NCBI GenBank assembly: GCA_050185195.1
Contig: JBFWZQ010000007.1
Span: 1 to 64,000 of the forward strand
DNA: 64,000 bases
Origin: CADEFQ01 sp050185195
GTDB lineage: Bacteria; Pseudomonadota; Gammaproteobacteria; Steroidobacterales; Steroidobacteraceae
Reading direction: 5' to 3'
Shown here piece after piece: positions 25,783-33,720 of the stretch. The translations under genes and the position numbers were made by a program. The notes under the pieces are model-generated. The model was not told the origin of the DNA. It made no database searches and was given only the letters and a program-made list of their open reading frames with translations. Numbering within the stretch: position 1 is the first letter of the stretch; each line of letters begins with the position of its first letter.

Positions 25783-26697
25783 TCAGGGTGGCAGGTTGTC
25801 CGCCGCGGTGCGCGCCGCGATCGGCCGCTCCACCGCAACCTGGCGCTCGCGCCAGATGATATAGAGGCCGCTGCCGACGACGATCGCCCCGCCCACGAGC
25901 ACGCGCAGCGAGGGCAGCGCGCTCCAGACGACCCAGTCGATCGTGATGCCCCAGAAGAGCGCGGTGTACTCGAACGGCGCGATCACCGAGGCGGGAGCCG
26001 AGCGGAAGGCCTCGATCAGCAGCATCTGCGCGATGGCACCGGCGAGGCCGATGCCCGCGATCTGCAGCCAATGGTCCGCGCGCACGGCCTGCCAGCCGTC
26101 CACCGCGACCGCCAGCGCGGCGGATACCACGGCCATCACCGTGATCGACCACAGCGCGACGCTCGCCGTCGAATCGGTGCGCGTCAGCACGCGCAGCAGG
26201 ACCGCGTTGCTCGCGTAGGCGAACGCGGACACGAAGGCGCCGATGGCGCCCCAGGTGACGAGGCTCGAGCCGGAGGGCCTCAGCATCGTCAGTGCGCCGA
26301 CGAGGCCGACGCCGATCGCGAGCCAACGCCGCCAGCCCACATCCTCGCCGAGCAGCAGCGCCGCGAGCGCCGTGACCATGAGGGGCGCCGACAGGAAGAT
26401 CGCATAGGCGTCGGCGAGCGTCAGCTCGCGCACCGCATAGACGAAGCCGATCATGATCACCACCATGATGAGGCCGCGCAGCAGGTGCATGCCGGGGCGC
26501 TGCGCCAACAGCTGGGCGGCCCGGCCCGTCAGCAGGTAGGGCAGCGCGATGAAGGGCAGCGACGCGAACCCGCGCAGCGCACTCACCTGCAGCGGCGGGT
26601 AGTGCGCCGACAGGAACTTGAGCAGGGCGTCCATCGACGCGAAAACGGCCACCGCGCAGAGCATGAGCGCGATGCCGCGGAGGTTGCGCGGGGGCAT
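25783..26697 (-). CDS. EamA/DMT-family transporter
   Basis: 304 residues, ten hydrophobic segments in two repeats of five, the DMT (drug/metabolite transporter) layout. Both EamA repeats start as expected (RGIALMLCAVAVFASMDALLKFLS at residue 7, and LVTWGAIGAFVSAFAYASNAVLLR in the middle). FEYTALFWGITIDWVVW is the typical last-repeat segment. Substrate unknown; many relatives export amino acids or metabolites. It begins 72 bp after the stop of the large TonB receptor, beyond a strong hairpin, and is followed closely by the P1 peptidase gene. Confidence 0.85.
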   Translation of the reverse strand: MPPRNLRGIALMLCAVAVFASMDALLKFLSAHYPPLQVSALRGFASLPFIALPYLLTGRAAQLLAQRPGMHLLRGLIMVVIMIGFVYAVRELTLADAYAIFLSAPLMVTALAALLLGEDVGWRRWLAIGVGLVGALTMLRPSGSSLVTWGAIGAFVSAFAYASNAVLLRVLTRTDSTASVALWSITVMAVVSAALAVAVDGWQAVRADHWLQIAGIGLAGAIAQMLLIEAFRSAPASVIAPFEYTALFWGITIDWVVWSALPSLRVLVGGAIVVGSGLYIIWRERQVAVERPIAARTAADNLPP

Positions 26698-26722
26698 GGG
26701 GGAAGGATACCGCGCCGCGGCA

Positions 26723-26757
26723 GGCAGCGGTCGCCGCCCGCGCGGGCGACCGCTGCC
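26723..26757 (-). terminator. Strong hairpin after the TonB receptor gene
   Basis: A 13-bp perfect stem (GGCAGCGGTCGCC / GGCGACCGCTGCC) with a 9-nt loop, 12 bp past the receptor stop. There is no T-run. It probably ends or attenuates receptor transcription before the EamA gene. Confidence 0.55.
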
Positions 26758-26769
26758 CCGCGCCCCCGT

Positions 26770-29613
26770 TCAGAACTTGATGTTGATGCCCGCCAGCATG
26801 CTCCAGGAGTAGATCTCGTTCTCCGCGAGCCGTGCGCGCGTGCCGCTGACGTAGCGCAGCGGCTCGTTCGTGATGTTGTTCACCTGGAGGAACGCGCCGA
26901 CCTGTTTCGTGAAGTCGTAGCTCGCCTTGAAATCGAGCTGGCCGTGCGTGTCGATGTAGAGGTCTTCCTCCGCATTGTCGCCGAGTGCGTACAGATATTC
27001 GCTGCGATAGGCGTAGCCGAGGCGCAGCTCGAGGCCCGACAGCTCGTAGAAGAGGGCCACGTTGCCGACGTGTTCGGACTGCATGAAGAACGGCACCTTC
27101 GCGGTTCGATCCGGTGCATCCGACTCGCTGTCGGTCCAGGTGTAGCCGATGGACACTCCGAGGCCACGCAGCAGGCCCGGCAGCATGCTGAACTGCTGCT
27201 GGTAGCCGAGCTCGACGCCAAAGATGTTGCCGTTGCGGGCGTTCTGCGACTGCTCGGTCTCGAGTTCGGAATAGAACCGGCCTTCGAAAGTCACGTCCTC
27301 CAGCGTCTGCAGGCGCTTGAAGATGGGGTGGTCGATGTCCTTGTAGAACACGCCACCGGAGAGGATGCCGGTCGGCCGCAGGTACCACTCGAGCGCGAGG
27401 TCGTAGTTGGTCGATTCGAGCGGGTCGAGGTCGGCATTGCCCATCTCGATCGCGCCTTCGAACACGCCCGGGTCGTCTTCCTCGATCTCGAAGATGCGAA
27501 ACGGCACGTTCTGCTCATACGACGGACGCCCGATCGTGTTGGTCCACGCCGCGCGCGCGATCAGGTCGTCGCGGATCGACCAGGTCATCTGCAGGCCCGG
27601 CAGCCAGTTCGTGTAGTTCTTCGTGCCGGTCACCTGCGGCGGCGGGTCCTGCGCGTCGCCGTCGACGATCTGCACGTCGTAGGCACTGAAGTCCGTCTCG
27701 GTGCGCTCCACGCGCACGCCACCGACGAAAGTCGCATTGCCGATGTCGAGCGAAGCCATCAGGTAGCCGGCCGTCACGTCTTCCTTGACCGAGTAGTCGA
27801 CGCCGTAGGACTCGATGAGGGTGTCTTCCGCACTCACCTCGAAATCGCCCTCGTTGTCGCGGAAGAACTGGTCCGTGAGGCGATAGTCCGGGTACGGGCC
27901 GAACGTGTAGTAAGGCCGCACGCCGCGGTAGAAACCCCGGTTGCCGGCGTGCGCGACCTGGGACAGCAGGAAATCGGCGTCGCCGTCGAAGCCGTCGTAC
28001 ACCACCAGGTCCTGGTCGGAGGTATTGCGGCGGCTGATGTACTTCGCGCCGCCCTTGATGAACCCGCTGCGCCCGTCGCCCCATTCGATGTCGCGGCGCA
28101 GGTCGACCTGGCCGATCTTCAGTGTCTCCTCGATCAGCTGGTGGCCGCGCTCGGCCTTGTCGAACTCGTAGCCGGCCGCGTCGTAGAACGCGGCGGGCGC
28201 ATCGACGCGCCAGTAGTAGTCCGAGATGTCGTAGCTCATCGGGAACACGTCGTCGGCTTCGAACACGTAGTCGTTGTCGTAGGGCGTGTCCTGTTCCGTC
28301 TTGCCGTAGGTGGCGGTGAGGTTGAGCGTCCAGGCGCCGATCTCGAACTCACCGCCGAGCGTCGAGGAAAGGATCTTCTGGATTTCGAGCCGCTCGGAGT
28401 TCTCGCGCTGGCCTTCGCCCTCGGTGAAGAGCCCCGAGGTCGGCGTCACGTTCTCGAGGTCGCCGTTGCGGTAGTCGTAGGTGATTTCCGGCTGCGTCTC
28501 GGTGTCTTCGTAGCGGTTGACGATGTTGCGCCAGTGCAGCTTCACCGTATCGTTCGGGCGAAACTCGAAGTTCGCGACGAGACCCTTGCGCACGCGGCGG
28601 ATCAGGTAGTCGCGGATGTTCTGCTCGTCCGGAATGAGGTACGGGTAGTCGCCACCGTCGTCGGTCCAGGGATCCCCGCCCTGCACGTTTTCCGAGTTGA
28701 ACTCGCGATCCGAATAGCTCGCGGACAGCAGCACGCCCAGCCGGTCGTCGGCGAATACGCCGCTCCACGCCGCGCTCGCGCCCCAGGGGTGGTGGCCGCC
28801 GAGGTCCGAGTAACCGTAATCCGCGGTCGCGGAGAAGGAGCGCCCGTCCGGGTCGTCGAACGCACTCGGCGTGACGAGGTTGACCGTGCCGCCGATGGCA
28901 TTGCCGTCGAGGTCAGGGGTCACCGACTTGATGACTTCGAGTTTCGAGAGGATGTTCGACGGAATCGTGTCCATCGCCACCCGGCGCGTATCGCCCTCCG
29001 GCGAGCCGATCGTCTGGCCGTCGATCGTGACATTGCTCAGTGCCGCGTCGATGCCGCGGATCGTCACGTAGCGACCCTCGCCCTGGTCGGTGGTGACCGC
29101 GACGCCCGTCACGCGCGCGAGCGCGTCGCCCGCGTTCTGGTCGGGCAGCTTGCCGGCGTCGTCCGCCGTGACCGACTCCTTGATGAGCTTCGCCGACTTC
29201 TTGTCCTGCAGCGCCGTCGCCTGCGCGAGCCGATAGCCGGTGACTGTCACCTCCTCGATGCCTGCCGCTGTCACGGCCCCGGCCAGGGCAAAGGGAGCCG
29301 TCGAGACGCCGCTTTCGGGCACCACGACCTGGTTCGCAACATTGCCGAAGCCGACATACTCGGCAACGACCGTATAGTTGCCGGCTGGCACATCGGTGAA
29401 GCGATAGCCCCCCGAACGATCGGCGCGGGTGACGCGGTTCAGCTCGGTGATGCGCACCGTCGCATTTGGCAGCGCGCGCCCGGTGGCGGCGGCGGTGACG
29501 CGACCCTCGACTTCGCCCGCCGTGGCGCGGGCGGCGAAAGCCCCCAGCAGCGTGGCGGCCACCGCGGCCGCGACAGCCGGGAATCGCTGATGCGTGGATT
29601 CATGTTCTGGCAC
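26770..29613 (-). CDS. TonB-dependent receptor, predicted inositol/phytate uptake
   Basis: 947 residues. Signal region to about residue 32 (ATLLGAFAARATAGE), then a carboxypeptidase-regulatory-like domain (VEGRVTAAATGRALPNATVRI, about 35-115). The plug follows (DAGKLPDQNAGDALARVTGVAVTTDQGEGRYVTIRGIDA, GGTVNLVTPSAF) and then a long barrel ending WSMLAGINIKF with terminal Phe. TonB receptors of this class often carry oligosaccharides or other large nutrients rather than iron. It is divergent from the RpiR regulator of the inositol cluster, and its predicted transcription start is covered by a candidate RpiR site, so it probably belongs to that regulon. The ligand is inferred from context only. 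Confidence 0.9.
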   Translation of the reverse strand: MPEHESTHQRFPAVAAAVAATLLGAFAARATAGEVEGRVTAAATGRALPNATVRITELNRVTRADRSGGYRFTDVPAGNYTVVAEYVGFGNVANQVVVPESGVSTAPFALAGAVTAAGIEEVTVTGYRLAQATALQDKKSAKLIKESVTADDAGKLPDQNAGDALARVTGVAVTTDQGEGRYVTIRGIDAALSNVTIDGQTIGSPEGDTRRVAMDTIPSNILSKLEVIKSVTPDLDGNAIGGTVNLVTPSAFDDPDGRSFSATADYGYSDLGGHHPWGASAAWSGVFADDRLGVLLSASYSDREFNSENVQGGDPWTDDGGDYPYLIPDEQNIRDYLIRRVRKGLVANFEFRPNDTVKLHWRNIVNRYEDTETQPEITYDYRNGDLENVTPTSGLFTEGEGQRENSERLEIQKILSSTLGGEFEIGAWTLNLTATYGKTEQDTPYDNDYVFEADDVFPMSYDISDYYWRVDAPAAFYDAAGYEFDKAERGHQLIEETLKIGQVDLRRDIEWGDGRSGFIKGGAKYISRRNTSDQDLVVYDGFDGDADFLLSQVAHAGNRGFYRGVRPYYTFGPYPDYRLTDQFFRDNEGDFEVSAEDTLIESYGVDYSVKEDVTAGYLMASLDIGNATFVGGVRVERTETDFSAYDVQIVDGDAQDPPPQVTGTKNYTNWLPGLQMTWSIRDDLIARAAWTNTIGRPSYEQNVPFRIFEIEEDDPGVFEGAIEMGNADLDPLESTNYDLALEWYLRPTGILSGGVFYKDIDHPIFKRLQTLEDVTFEGRFYSELETEQSQNARNGNIFGVELGYQQQFSMLPGLLRGLGVSIGYTWTDSESDAPDRTAKVPFFMQSEHVGNVALFYELSGLELRLGYAYRSEYLYALGDNAEEDLYIDTHGQLDFKASYDFTKQVGAFLQVNNITNEPLRYVSGTRARLAENEIYSWSMLAGINIKF

Positions 29614-29635
29614 GGTAATGACCCCTCACTGCCTG

Positions 29636-29651
29636 TGGAATCAGGGTTCCA
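29636..29651. promoter_or_regulatory. Candidate RpiR/IolR operator, site 1
   Basis: TGGAATCAGGGTTCCA, a dyad within GTGGAA-N6-TTCCAC. It lies between the predicted -10 of the TonB receptor promoter and its start codon, where a bound repressor would block transcription. It contains GGAA-N6-TTCC, the motif I recall for the RpiR-like IolR of Sinorhizobium meliloti. Related sites are at 29777 and 31727. Confidence 0.55.
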
Positions 29652-29661
29652 CTTTGCCCCG

Positions 29662-29691
29662 AGTATAGAACAGGAATTTTGCCAATGGCAA
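29662..29691 (-). promoter_or_regulatory. Predicted promoter of the TonB receptor gene
   Basis: On the minus strand, -35 TTGCCA (29686-29691) and -10 TATACT (29662-29667) have an 18-bp spacer. Transcription would start near 29655, about 40 nt before the receptor start codon. Confidence 0.5.
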
Positions 29692-29712
29692 TACATGGAA
29701 AAACTGTTCTAT
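29665..29712. repeat. Widely spaced 9-bp inverted repeat
   Basis: ATAGAACAG (29665-29673) and CTGTTCTAT (29704-29712) form perfect arms 30 nt apart. They bracket the -35 region of the receptor promoter, and a smaller dyad (TTGCC-AAT-GGCAA, 29679-29691) sits inside. This may be a two-site operator or an activator site for the divergent region. Confidence 0.45.
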
Positions 29713-29776
29713 CTGCGGGTGGACGACAAGTGCATGAAAGGACAGCCCGACAGGGACTTCCGCGGTGCAGCGTGGA

Positions 29777-29792
29777 TGGAATTTATGTTCGA
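29777..29792. promoter_or_regulatory. Candidate RpiR/IolR operator, site 2
   Basis: TGGAATTTATGTTCGA matches TGRAAT-N4-RTTCSA. It ends just before a possible plus-strand promoter (TTGGAA at 29796-29801, 18-bp spacer, TAGGAT at 29820-29825) ahead of the RpiR gene, consistent with autoregulation. Confidence 0.45.
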
Positions 29793-29855
29793 CGATTGGA
29801 ATCTTTTTTACATTCTGGCTAGGATCGCGCGCAAAACCCGGGATGGAAACCCTGC

Positions 29856-30707
29856 ATGGCCTCCGCCAAAGACATCGAAAAGCTGCGCAGCGAAATCGTC
29901 CGGCGCTACGACCGGCTGAGCCCACGGCTCAAGCAGGTGGCGCAGTTCGTGCTCGATCACCCGAACGACATGGGCTTGCAGACGCTCGCGGTCATCGCGG
30001 AGCGCTGCGAGGTGCAGCCTTCCACGGTCGTGCGCTTCGCGAAGGCGATGGGCTACGAGGGCGCGAGCGACATGCAGAAGCTCTTCCGCGACGAGCTGCT
30101 CGCGTTCGCGCCGAGCCCGAGCTATGCGGACCGGATCCGGCAGTTCAACGAGCGCGCCGGCGAAGTCGACGTGCTGTCGCCGCACGACCTGATGCAGGAG
30201 TTTGCCGACAGCAACATCATCGCGCTCGAGCACCTGAAAGAATCGATCCGCCGCGCCGACCTCGAGAAGGCGGTGTCGCTGATCCGCGAAGCACCGGCCG
30301 TCTACATCATCGGGTTGCGCCGCTCGTTTCCGGTGGCGTCCTACCTCGCCTATGCGCTGCGCCACGTCGACGACAAGCGCACCTACCTGCTCGACGGCGT
30401 CGCCGGCATGTTGGCCGAACAAAGCAGCATGGTGCGCGCGAAGGACCTGCTCGTCGCAATCAGCTTTCGGCCCTATGCGCAGGAGACGGCGGAAATCACC
30501 GAGCAGGCGCGTGCGCGCGGCGCGCGCGTGCTCGCGATCAGCGACACGCGGCTGTCGCCCGTCGCCCGGGAGGCCGACGTCGTGTTCGAAACCAAGGACG
30601 CAGAAGTGCGCCAGTTCCGCTCGCTGACGGCGTCCCTGTGCCTCGCGCAGACGCTCGTCATCAGCTATGCGTTCCAGGTGGAACGCCGCAACCAGAAGGC
30701 CAAATGA
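29856..30707 (+). CDS. RpiR/MurR-family regulator of the inositol cluster
   Basis: 283 residues. The N-terminal RpiR helix-turn-helix domain (about 5-80) contains LSPRLKQVAQFVLDHPNDMGLQTLAVIAERCEVQPSTVVRFAKAMGYEGASDMQKLFRDEL. The C-terminal SIS sugar-phosphate-binding domain (about 125-270) includes AVYIIGLRRSFPVASYLAYAL and LVAISFRPYAQETAEITEQARARGARVLAISD. The first gene downstream, iolG, overlaps its stop by 4 bases, so it is the regulator of an inositol operon, comparable in role to the RpiR-type IolR of rhizobia. The expected effector is an inositol-pathway intermediate such as a phosphorylated ketogluconate (inference). Candidate operators lie at 29636, 29777 and 31727. Confidence 0.9.
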   Translation: MASAKDIEKLRSEIVRRYDRLSPRLKQVAQFVLDHPNDMGLQTLAVIAERCEVQPSTVVRFAKAMGYEGASDMQKLFRDELLAFAPSPSYADRIRQFNERAGEVDVLSPHDLMQEFADSNIIALEHLKESIRRADLEKAVSLIREAPAVYIIGLRRSFPVASYLAYALRHVDDKRTYLLDGVAGMLAEQSSMVRAKDLLVAISFRPYAQETAEITEQARARGARVLAISDTRLSPVAREADVVFETKDAEVRQFRSLTASLCLAQTLVISYAFQVERRNQKAK

Positions 30708-31699
30708 ACGCACAGTACGGGTTTGCGCTGTTCGGCGCCGGCCGCATCGGCCAGATCCACGCCCGCAACCTCGCCTCTCATGCGGACACGCGCCTGCTGC
30801 ATGTCGTCGATGTCGCGACCGACGCCGCACGACGCCTCGCGGCAGGCTGCGGCGCGCAGGTGAGCACCACGGAGGCCGCGCTTGCCGATCCCGCGGTGCA
30901 CGCGATCCTGGTCGCGAGTTCGACCGATACGCACGCGGCCCTGATCCAGGCCGGTGCGCGGGCCGGCAAGGCGATCTTCTGCGAGAAGCCGCTCGACCTC
31001 GACATCGCCGGCGCGGAAGCGAGCCTCGCGGTCGCGGCGCAGGCGAACGTGCTGCTCGCCCTCGGCTTCAATCGCCGCTTCGATCCGGCGTTTCGCCGCC
31101 TGCACCGCGAGATTGCCGCCGGAAAGATCGGCAACGTGGAAGTGGTCAGCATCACGAGCCGCGACCCGTCGCCGCCGCCGCTGGTGTACGTGGCCCGCTC
31201 GGGCGGGCTGTTTCGCGACATGATGATCCACGACCTCGACATGGCGCGCTGGCTGCTCGGCGAGGAGCCCGTCACCGTGTTCGCGCGCGGCAGCGCGCTC
31301 ATCGACCCCGCGATCGGCGCGGCCGGCGACATCGACACCGCGGTGGTCGTGCTCGAGACGCAGGGCGGCAAGCTCTGCCAGATCACGAACAGCCGCCGCT
31401 GCGCCTACGGCTACGACCAGCGCATCGAAGTGTTCGGCGCGAAAGGGTTGCTGCGCGCCGACAACGTGCCCGCCACCACGGTCGAGACGGCGGGCGCGAC
31501 GGGTTTCACGCGCGAACCCGCCCTGCCCTTCTTCCTCGAGCGCTATGCGGCAGCCTATCGCGACGAGCTCGAGGAGTTCCTCGCGGCCTTGCGAGGCGCG
31601 CCCGCCCAGCTTGCCACCGGCGAGGACGGCCGCCGGGCGCTGCTGCTCGCCAATGCCGCGCACCGCTCCCTCGAATCGGGGGCACCCGTGCGCATTTAG
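30704..31699 (+). CDS. iolG: myo-Inositol 2-dehydrogenase IolG
   Basis: 331 residues. Rossmann motif FALFGAGRIGQIHARNL, the EKPLDLD stretch with the catalytic lysine, GFNRRFDPAFRRLHREI, and IHDLDMARWLLGEEPVTV with the catalytic Asp/His of Gfo/Idh/MocA inositol dehydrogenases. It oxidises myo-inositol to scyllo-inosose with NAD+, step 1 of the pathway; iolE in the same operon acts next. Its ATG overlaps the RpiR stop (ATGA). Length and end (RALLLANAAHRSLESG) match bacterial IolG. Cytoplasmic. Confidence 0.92.
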   Translation: MNAQYGFALFGAGRIGQIHARNLASHADTRLLHVVDVATDAARRLAAGCGAQVSTTEAALADPAVHAILVASSTDTHAALIQAGARAGKAIFCEKPLDLDIAGAEASLAVAAQANVLLALGFNRRFDPAFRRLHREIAAGKIGNVEVVSITSRDPSPPPLVYVARSGGLFRDMMIHDLDMARWLLGEEPVTVFARGSALIDPAIGAAGDIDTAVVVLETQGGKLCQITNSRRCAYGYDQRIEVFGAKGLLRADNVPATTVETAGATGFTREPALPFFLERYAAAYRDELEEFLAALRGAPAQLATGEDGRRALLLANAAHRSLESGAPVRI

Positions 31700-31725
31700 A
31701 ATAGTTTTTTCATTCGAAAGCTATC

Positions 31726-31754
31726 TTGAAATCCTGATTCCATTTCGATATTGT
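31726..31754 (+). promoter_or_regulatory. Internal promoter with overlapping RpiR-type operator, site 3
   Basis: -35 TTGAAA (31726-31731), 17-bp spacer, -10 TATTGT (31749-31754). TGAAATCCTGATTCCA (31727-31742) lies across the -35 and spacer and matches TGRAAT-N4-RTTCSA. The same stretch can be read as GAAAT-N9-ATTTC (31728-31746), and a similar GAAT-N9-ATTC occurs 30 bp upstream (31699-31715). It should drive the second dehydrogenase gene and the iolBCDE genes. Confidence 0.55.
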
Positions 31755-31786
31755 CGCGCTTCCTTCGGCGACAGTTCCCGGCACGC

Positions 31787-32911
31787 ATGTCACGCGTCAG
31801 GTTCGGATTGATCGGCACCGGTTTCATCGGCCGCACCCACGCCATTGCGCTCAATGCGGCAGGCGCGGTGTTCGGGGAGCGGTTTGCACCCGTCTGCGAG
31901 CTGCTGGCCGACCACACGGAAGAAGCGGCGCAGCGTGGCGCCAGGGCACTCGGCTTTGCGCGCGGCACCGGAGACTGGCGCCGACTCGTCGCGGACCCTG
32001 CCGTCGACGTCGTCGACATCTGCACGCCGAACTACCTGCACCGCGAGATGGCGCTCGCCGCGATCGCGGCGGGCAAGCACGTCTACTGCGAGAAGCCGCT
32101 CGCCAACACGGCGCGGGAGGCGGCCGCCCTCGCCGCCGCGGCCGATGCCGCCGGCGTGCGCCACCTCATCGGCTTCAACTACATCTGCAACCCGCTGCTG
32201 CACGTCGCCCGCGACATGATCGGGGCCGGCGAACTCGGCGAGGTGTACGCGTTTCGCGGCAGCTACCAGGAAGACTACATGAGCGATCCCGGGTCGCCGT
32301 GGACCTGGCGCTGCGACCGGGCGCTCGCCGGCAGCGGCGCGCTTGCCGACCTCGGCTCGCACCTTGTGAACCTCGCGCATTTCCTGCTGGGCGGCATTGC
32401 GCGCGTGCAGGGTGCGCTGCAGACCGTGCACCCGCAGCGGCGCGACCCCGCAAGCGGCGCGCTGCGTACAGTCGAGAACGAGGACGTCGCGCGCGCGCTG
32501 TTCGAGTTCGCGAGCGGCGTGCCCGGTACGTTCGAGATCAGCCGGGTCGCCACGGGCCGCAAGTGCGGCCTCGATTTCGCGGTCTTCGGCACGCGCGGGG
32601 CGATCGAGTTCGGGCAGGAGCGCATGAACGAGCTGCGTTGGTACGAAACGCCGGCCCGCGCCGGGCGCGAAGGGTTTCGCACGATCCTCGCGGGCCCGGC
32701 CCATCCGCACTACCGTGCTTTCTGCCCGGCCCCGGGCCACGGGCTCGGCTACAACGACCTGAAGACCATCGAAGTGCGCAACGTGATCGACGCGATAGCC
32801 TCCGGCACCGGCGGCTGGCCGGATTTCCACGAGGGCGCGCGCGTGCAGCGCGTGATGGAAGCGATCGAACGCTCGCACGCAGGGCGCGCGTGGACAGAGG
32901 TCGAATCGTGA
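31787..32911 (+). CDS. Gfo/Idh/MocA-family dehydrogenase, second in iol cluster
   Basis: 374 residues. FGLIGTGFIGRTHAIALNAA is the NAD(P) motif. VDICTPNYLHREMALAAIAAGKHVYCEKPLANT contains the EKP lysine, and SGALADLGSHLVNLAHFLLG has the Asp/His pair. It is longer than iolG and from a different branch, so it is not a duplicate. It probably handles another inositol isomer (scyllo- or D-chiro-) or a ketone intermediate. The start at ATG 31787 follows a good promoter at 31726-31754. Its stop overlaps the GTG of iolB by 4 bases. Confidence 0.85.
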   Translation: MSRVRFGLIGTGFIGRTHAIALNAAGAVFGERFAPVCELLADHTEEAAQRGARALGFARGTGDWRRLVADPAVDVVDICTPNYLHREMALAAIAAGKHVYCEKPLANTAREAAALAAAADAAGVRHLIGFNYICNPLLHVARDMIGAGELGEVYAFRGSYQEDYMSDPGSPWTWRCDRALAGSGALADLGSHLVNLAHFLLGGIARVQGALQTVHPQRRDPASGALRTVENEDVARALFEFASGVPGTFEISRVATGRKCGLDFAVFGTRGAIEFGQERMNELRWYETPARAGREGFRTILAGPAHPHYRAFCPAPGHGLGYNDLKTIEVRNVIDAIASGTGGWPDFHEGARVQRVMEAIERSHAGRAWTEVES

Positions 32912-33720
32912 ACCACATCGCGACCCACAGGCAGGGTTTCGCCGCGGGTTTCACGCCCGTTACCCGGGCGGTGGACCCGGGGAATACCAGCGGCCTCGGA
33001 TTCGGCGTCCTCAAGCTGGCGGCGGGCGAGGCCTGGCGCGGATCCGTCGAGGGCGAGACGGCCTGGCTGCTGATGGCGGGCTCCGTGCGGGTGCAGGCCG
33101 GCGACCTCGAAGCCACGCTATCGCGAGGATCGCTGTTCGACGAATCCGCCAGTTGCCTGCACGTGCCGGCCGGCACGCCGGTTGCGCTGCAAGCGAGCGG
33201 TCCCTGCGAGTTCACGGTGTACGACTGCCGGAACACGCGCAGCTTCGCGCCGCGTGTGTTTCGCCCGCGCGACGTGCCGAACGAACCACGCGGCAAGGGG
33301 CAGGTGCGCGACCGCAGCCTGCGTTTCGTGCGCACCATCTTCGACACGCGCAACTCCCCAGCGGAAGTCGAACTCGTACTCGGCGAGGTCGTGACCTTTC
33401 CTGGCGGATGGTCGAGCTATCCGCCGCACCACCACCCGCAACCCGAGATCTACCACTACCGCTTCACCGCACCACAGGGTTATGGGCACGCCGAACTCGG
33501 TGACGCCGTGGTGAAGGTGCGCGAGTTCGACACGGTGTGCATCCCCGCCGGCCACGACCACGCGCAATGCGCGGCGCCCGGTTACGGCATGTACTACGCG
33601 TGGGTCATTCGCCACCTGCCGGGCGCACCCTACACCGTGCCCGTTTTCGCGGCGGAACACGCCTGGACGATGTCGAAGGATGCGCGATTCTGGTGGCCCG
33701 CCGAGGGCGATCATGACTGA
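32908..33720 (+). CDS. iolB: 5-Deoxy-glucuronate isomerase IolB
   Basis: 270 residues. Bicupin fold with the metal-site block SSYPPHHHPQPEIYHYRFTAPQGYG, and the end AWTMSKDARFWWP typical of IolB. It converts 5-deoxy-D-glucuronate to 5-dehydro-2-deoxy-D-gluconate. The start is GTG at 32908, chosen because it forms a GTGA overlap with the preceding stop and has GAGG upstream. Its last 8 bp overlap the start of the iolC fusion gene. Confidence 0.93.
   Translation: MNHIATHRQGFAAGFTPVTRAVDPGNTSGLGFGVLKLAAGEAWRGSVEGETAWLLMAGSVRVQAGDLEATLSRGSLFDESASCLHVPAGTPVALQASGPCEFTVYDCRNTRSFAPRVFRPRDVPNEPRGKGQVRDRSLRFVRTIFDTRNSPAEVELVLGEVVTFPGGWSSYPPHHHPQPEIYHYRFTAPQGYGHAELGDAVVKVREFDTVCIPAGHDHAQCAAPGYGMYYAWVIRHLPGAPYTVPVFAAEHAWTMSKDARFWWPAEGDHD

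Noticed and set aside
25771..29919. Plus-strand open frame of 1382 codons
   Set aside because: Antisense to the EamA and TonB receptor genes, low-complexity Arg/Val/His composition, no recognisable motif.
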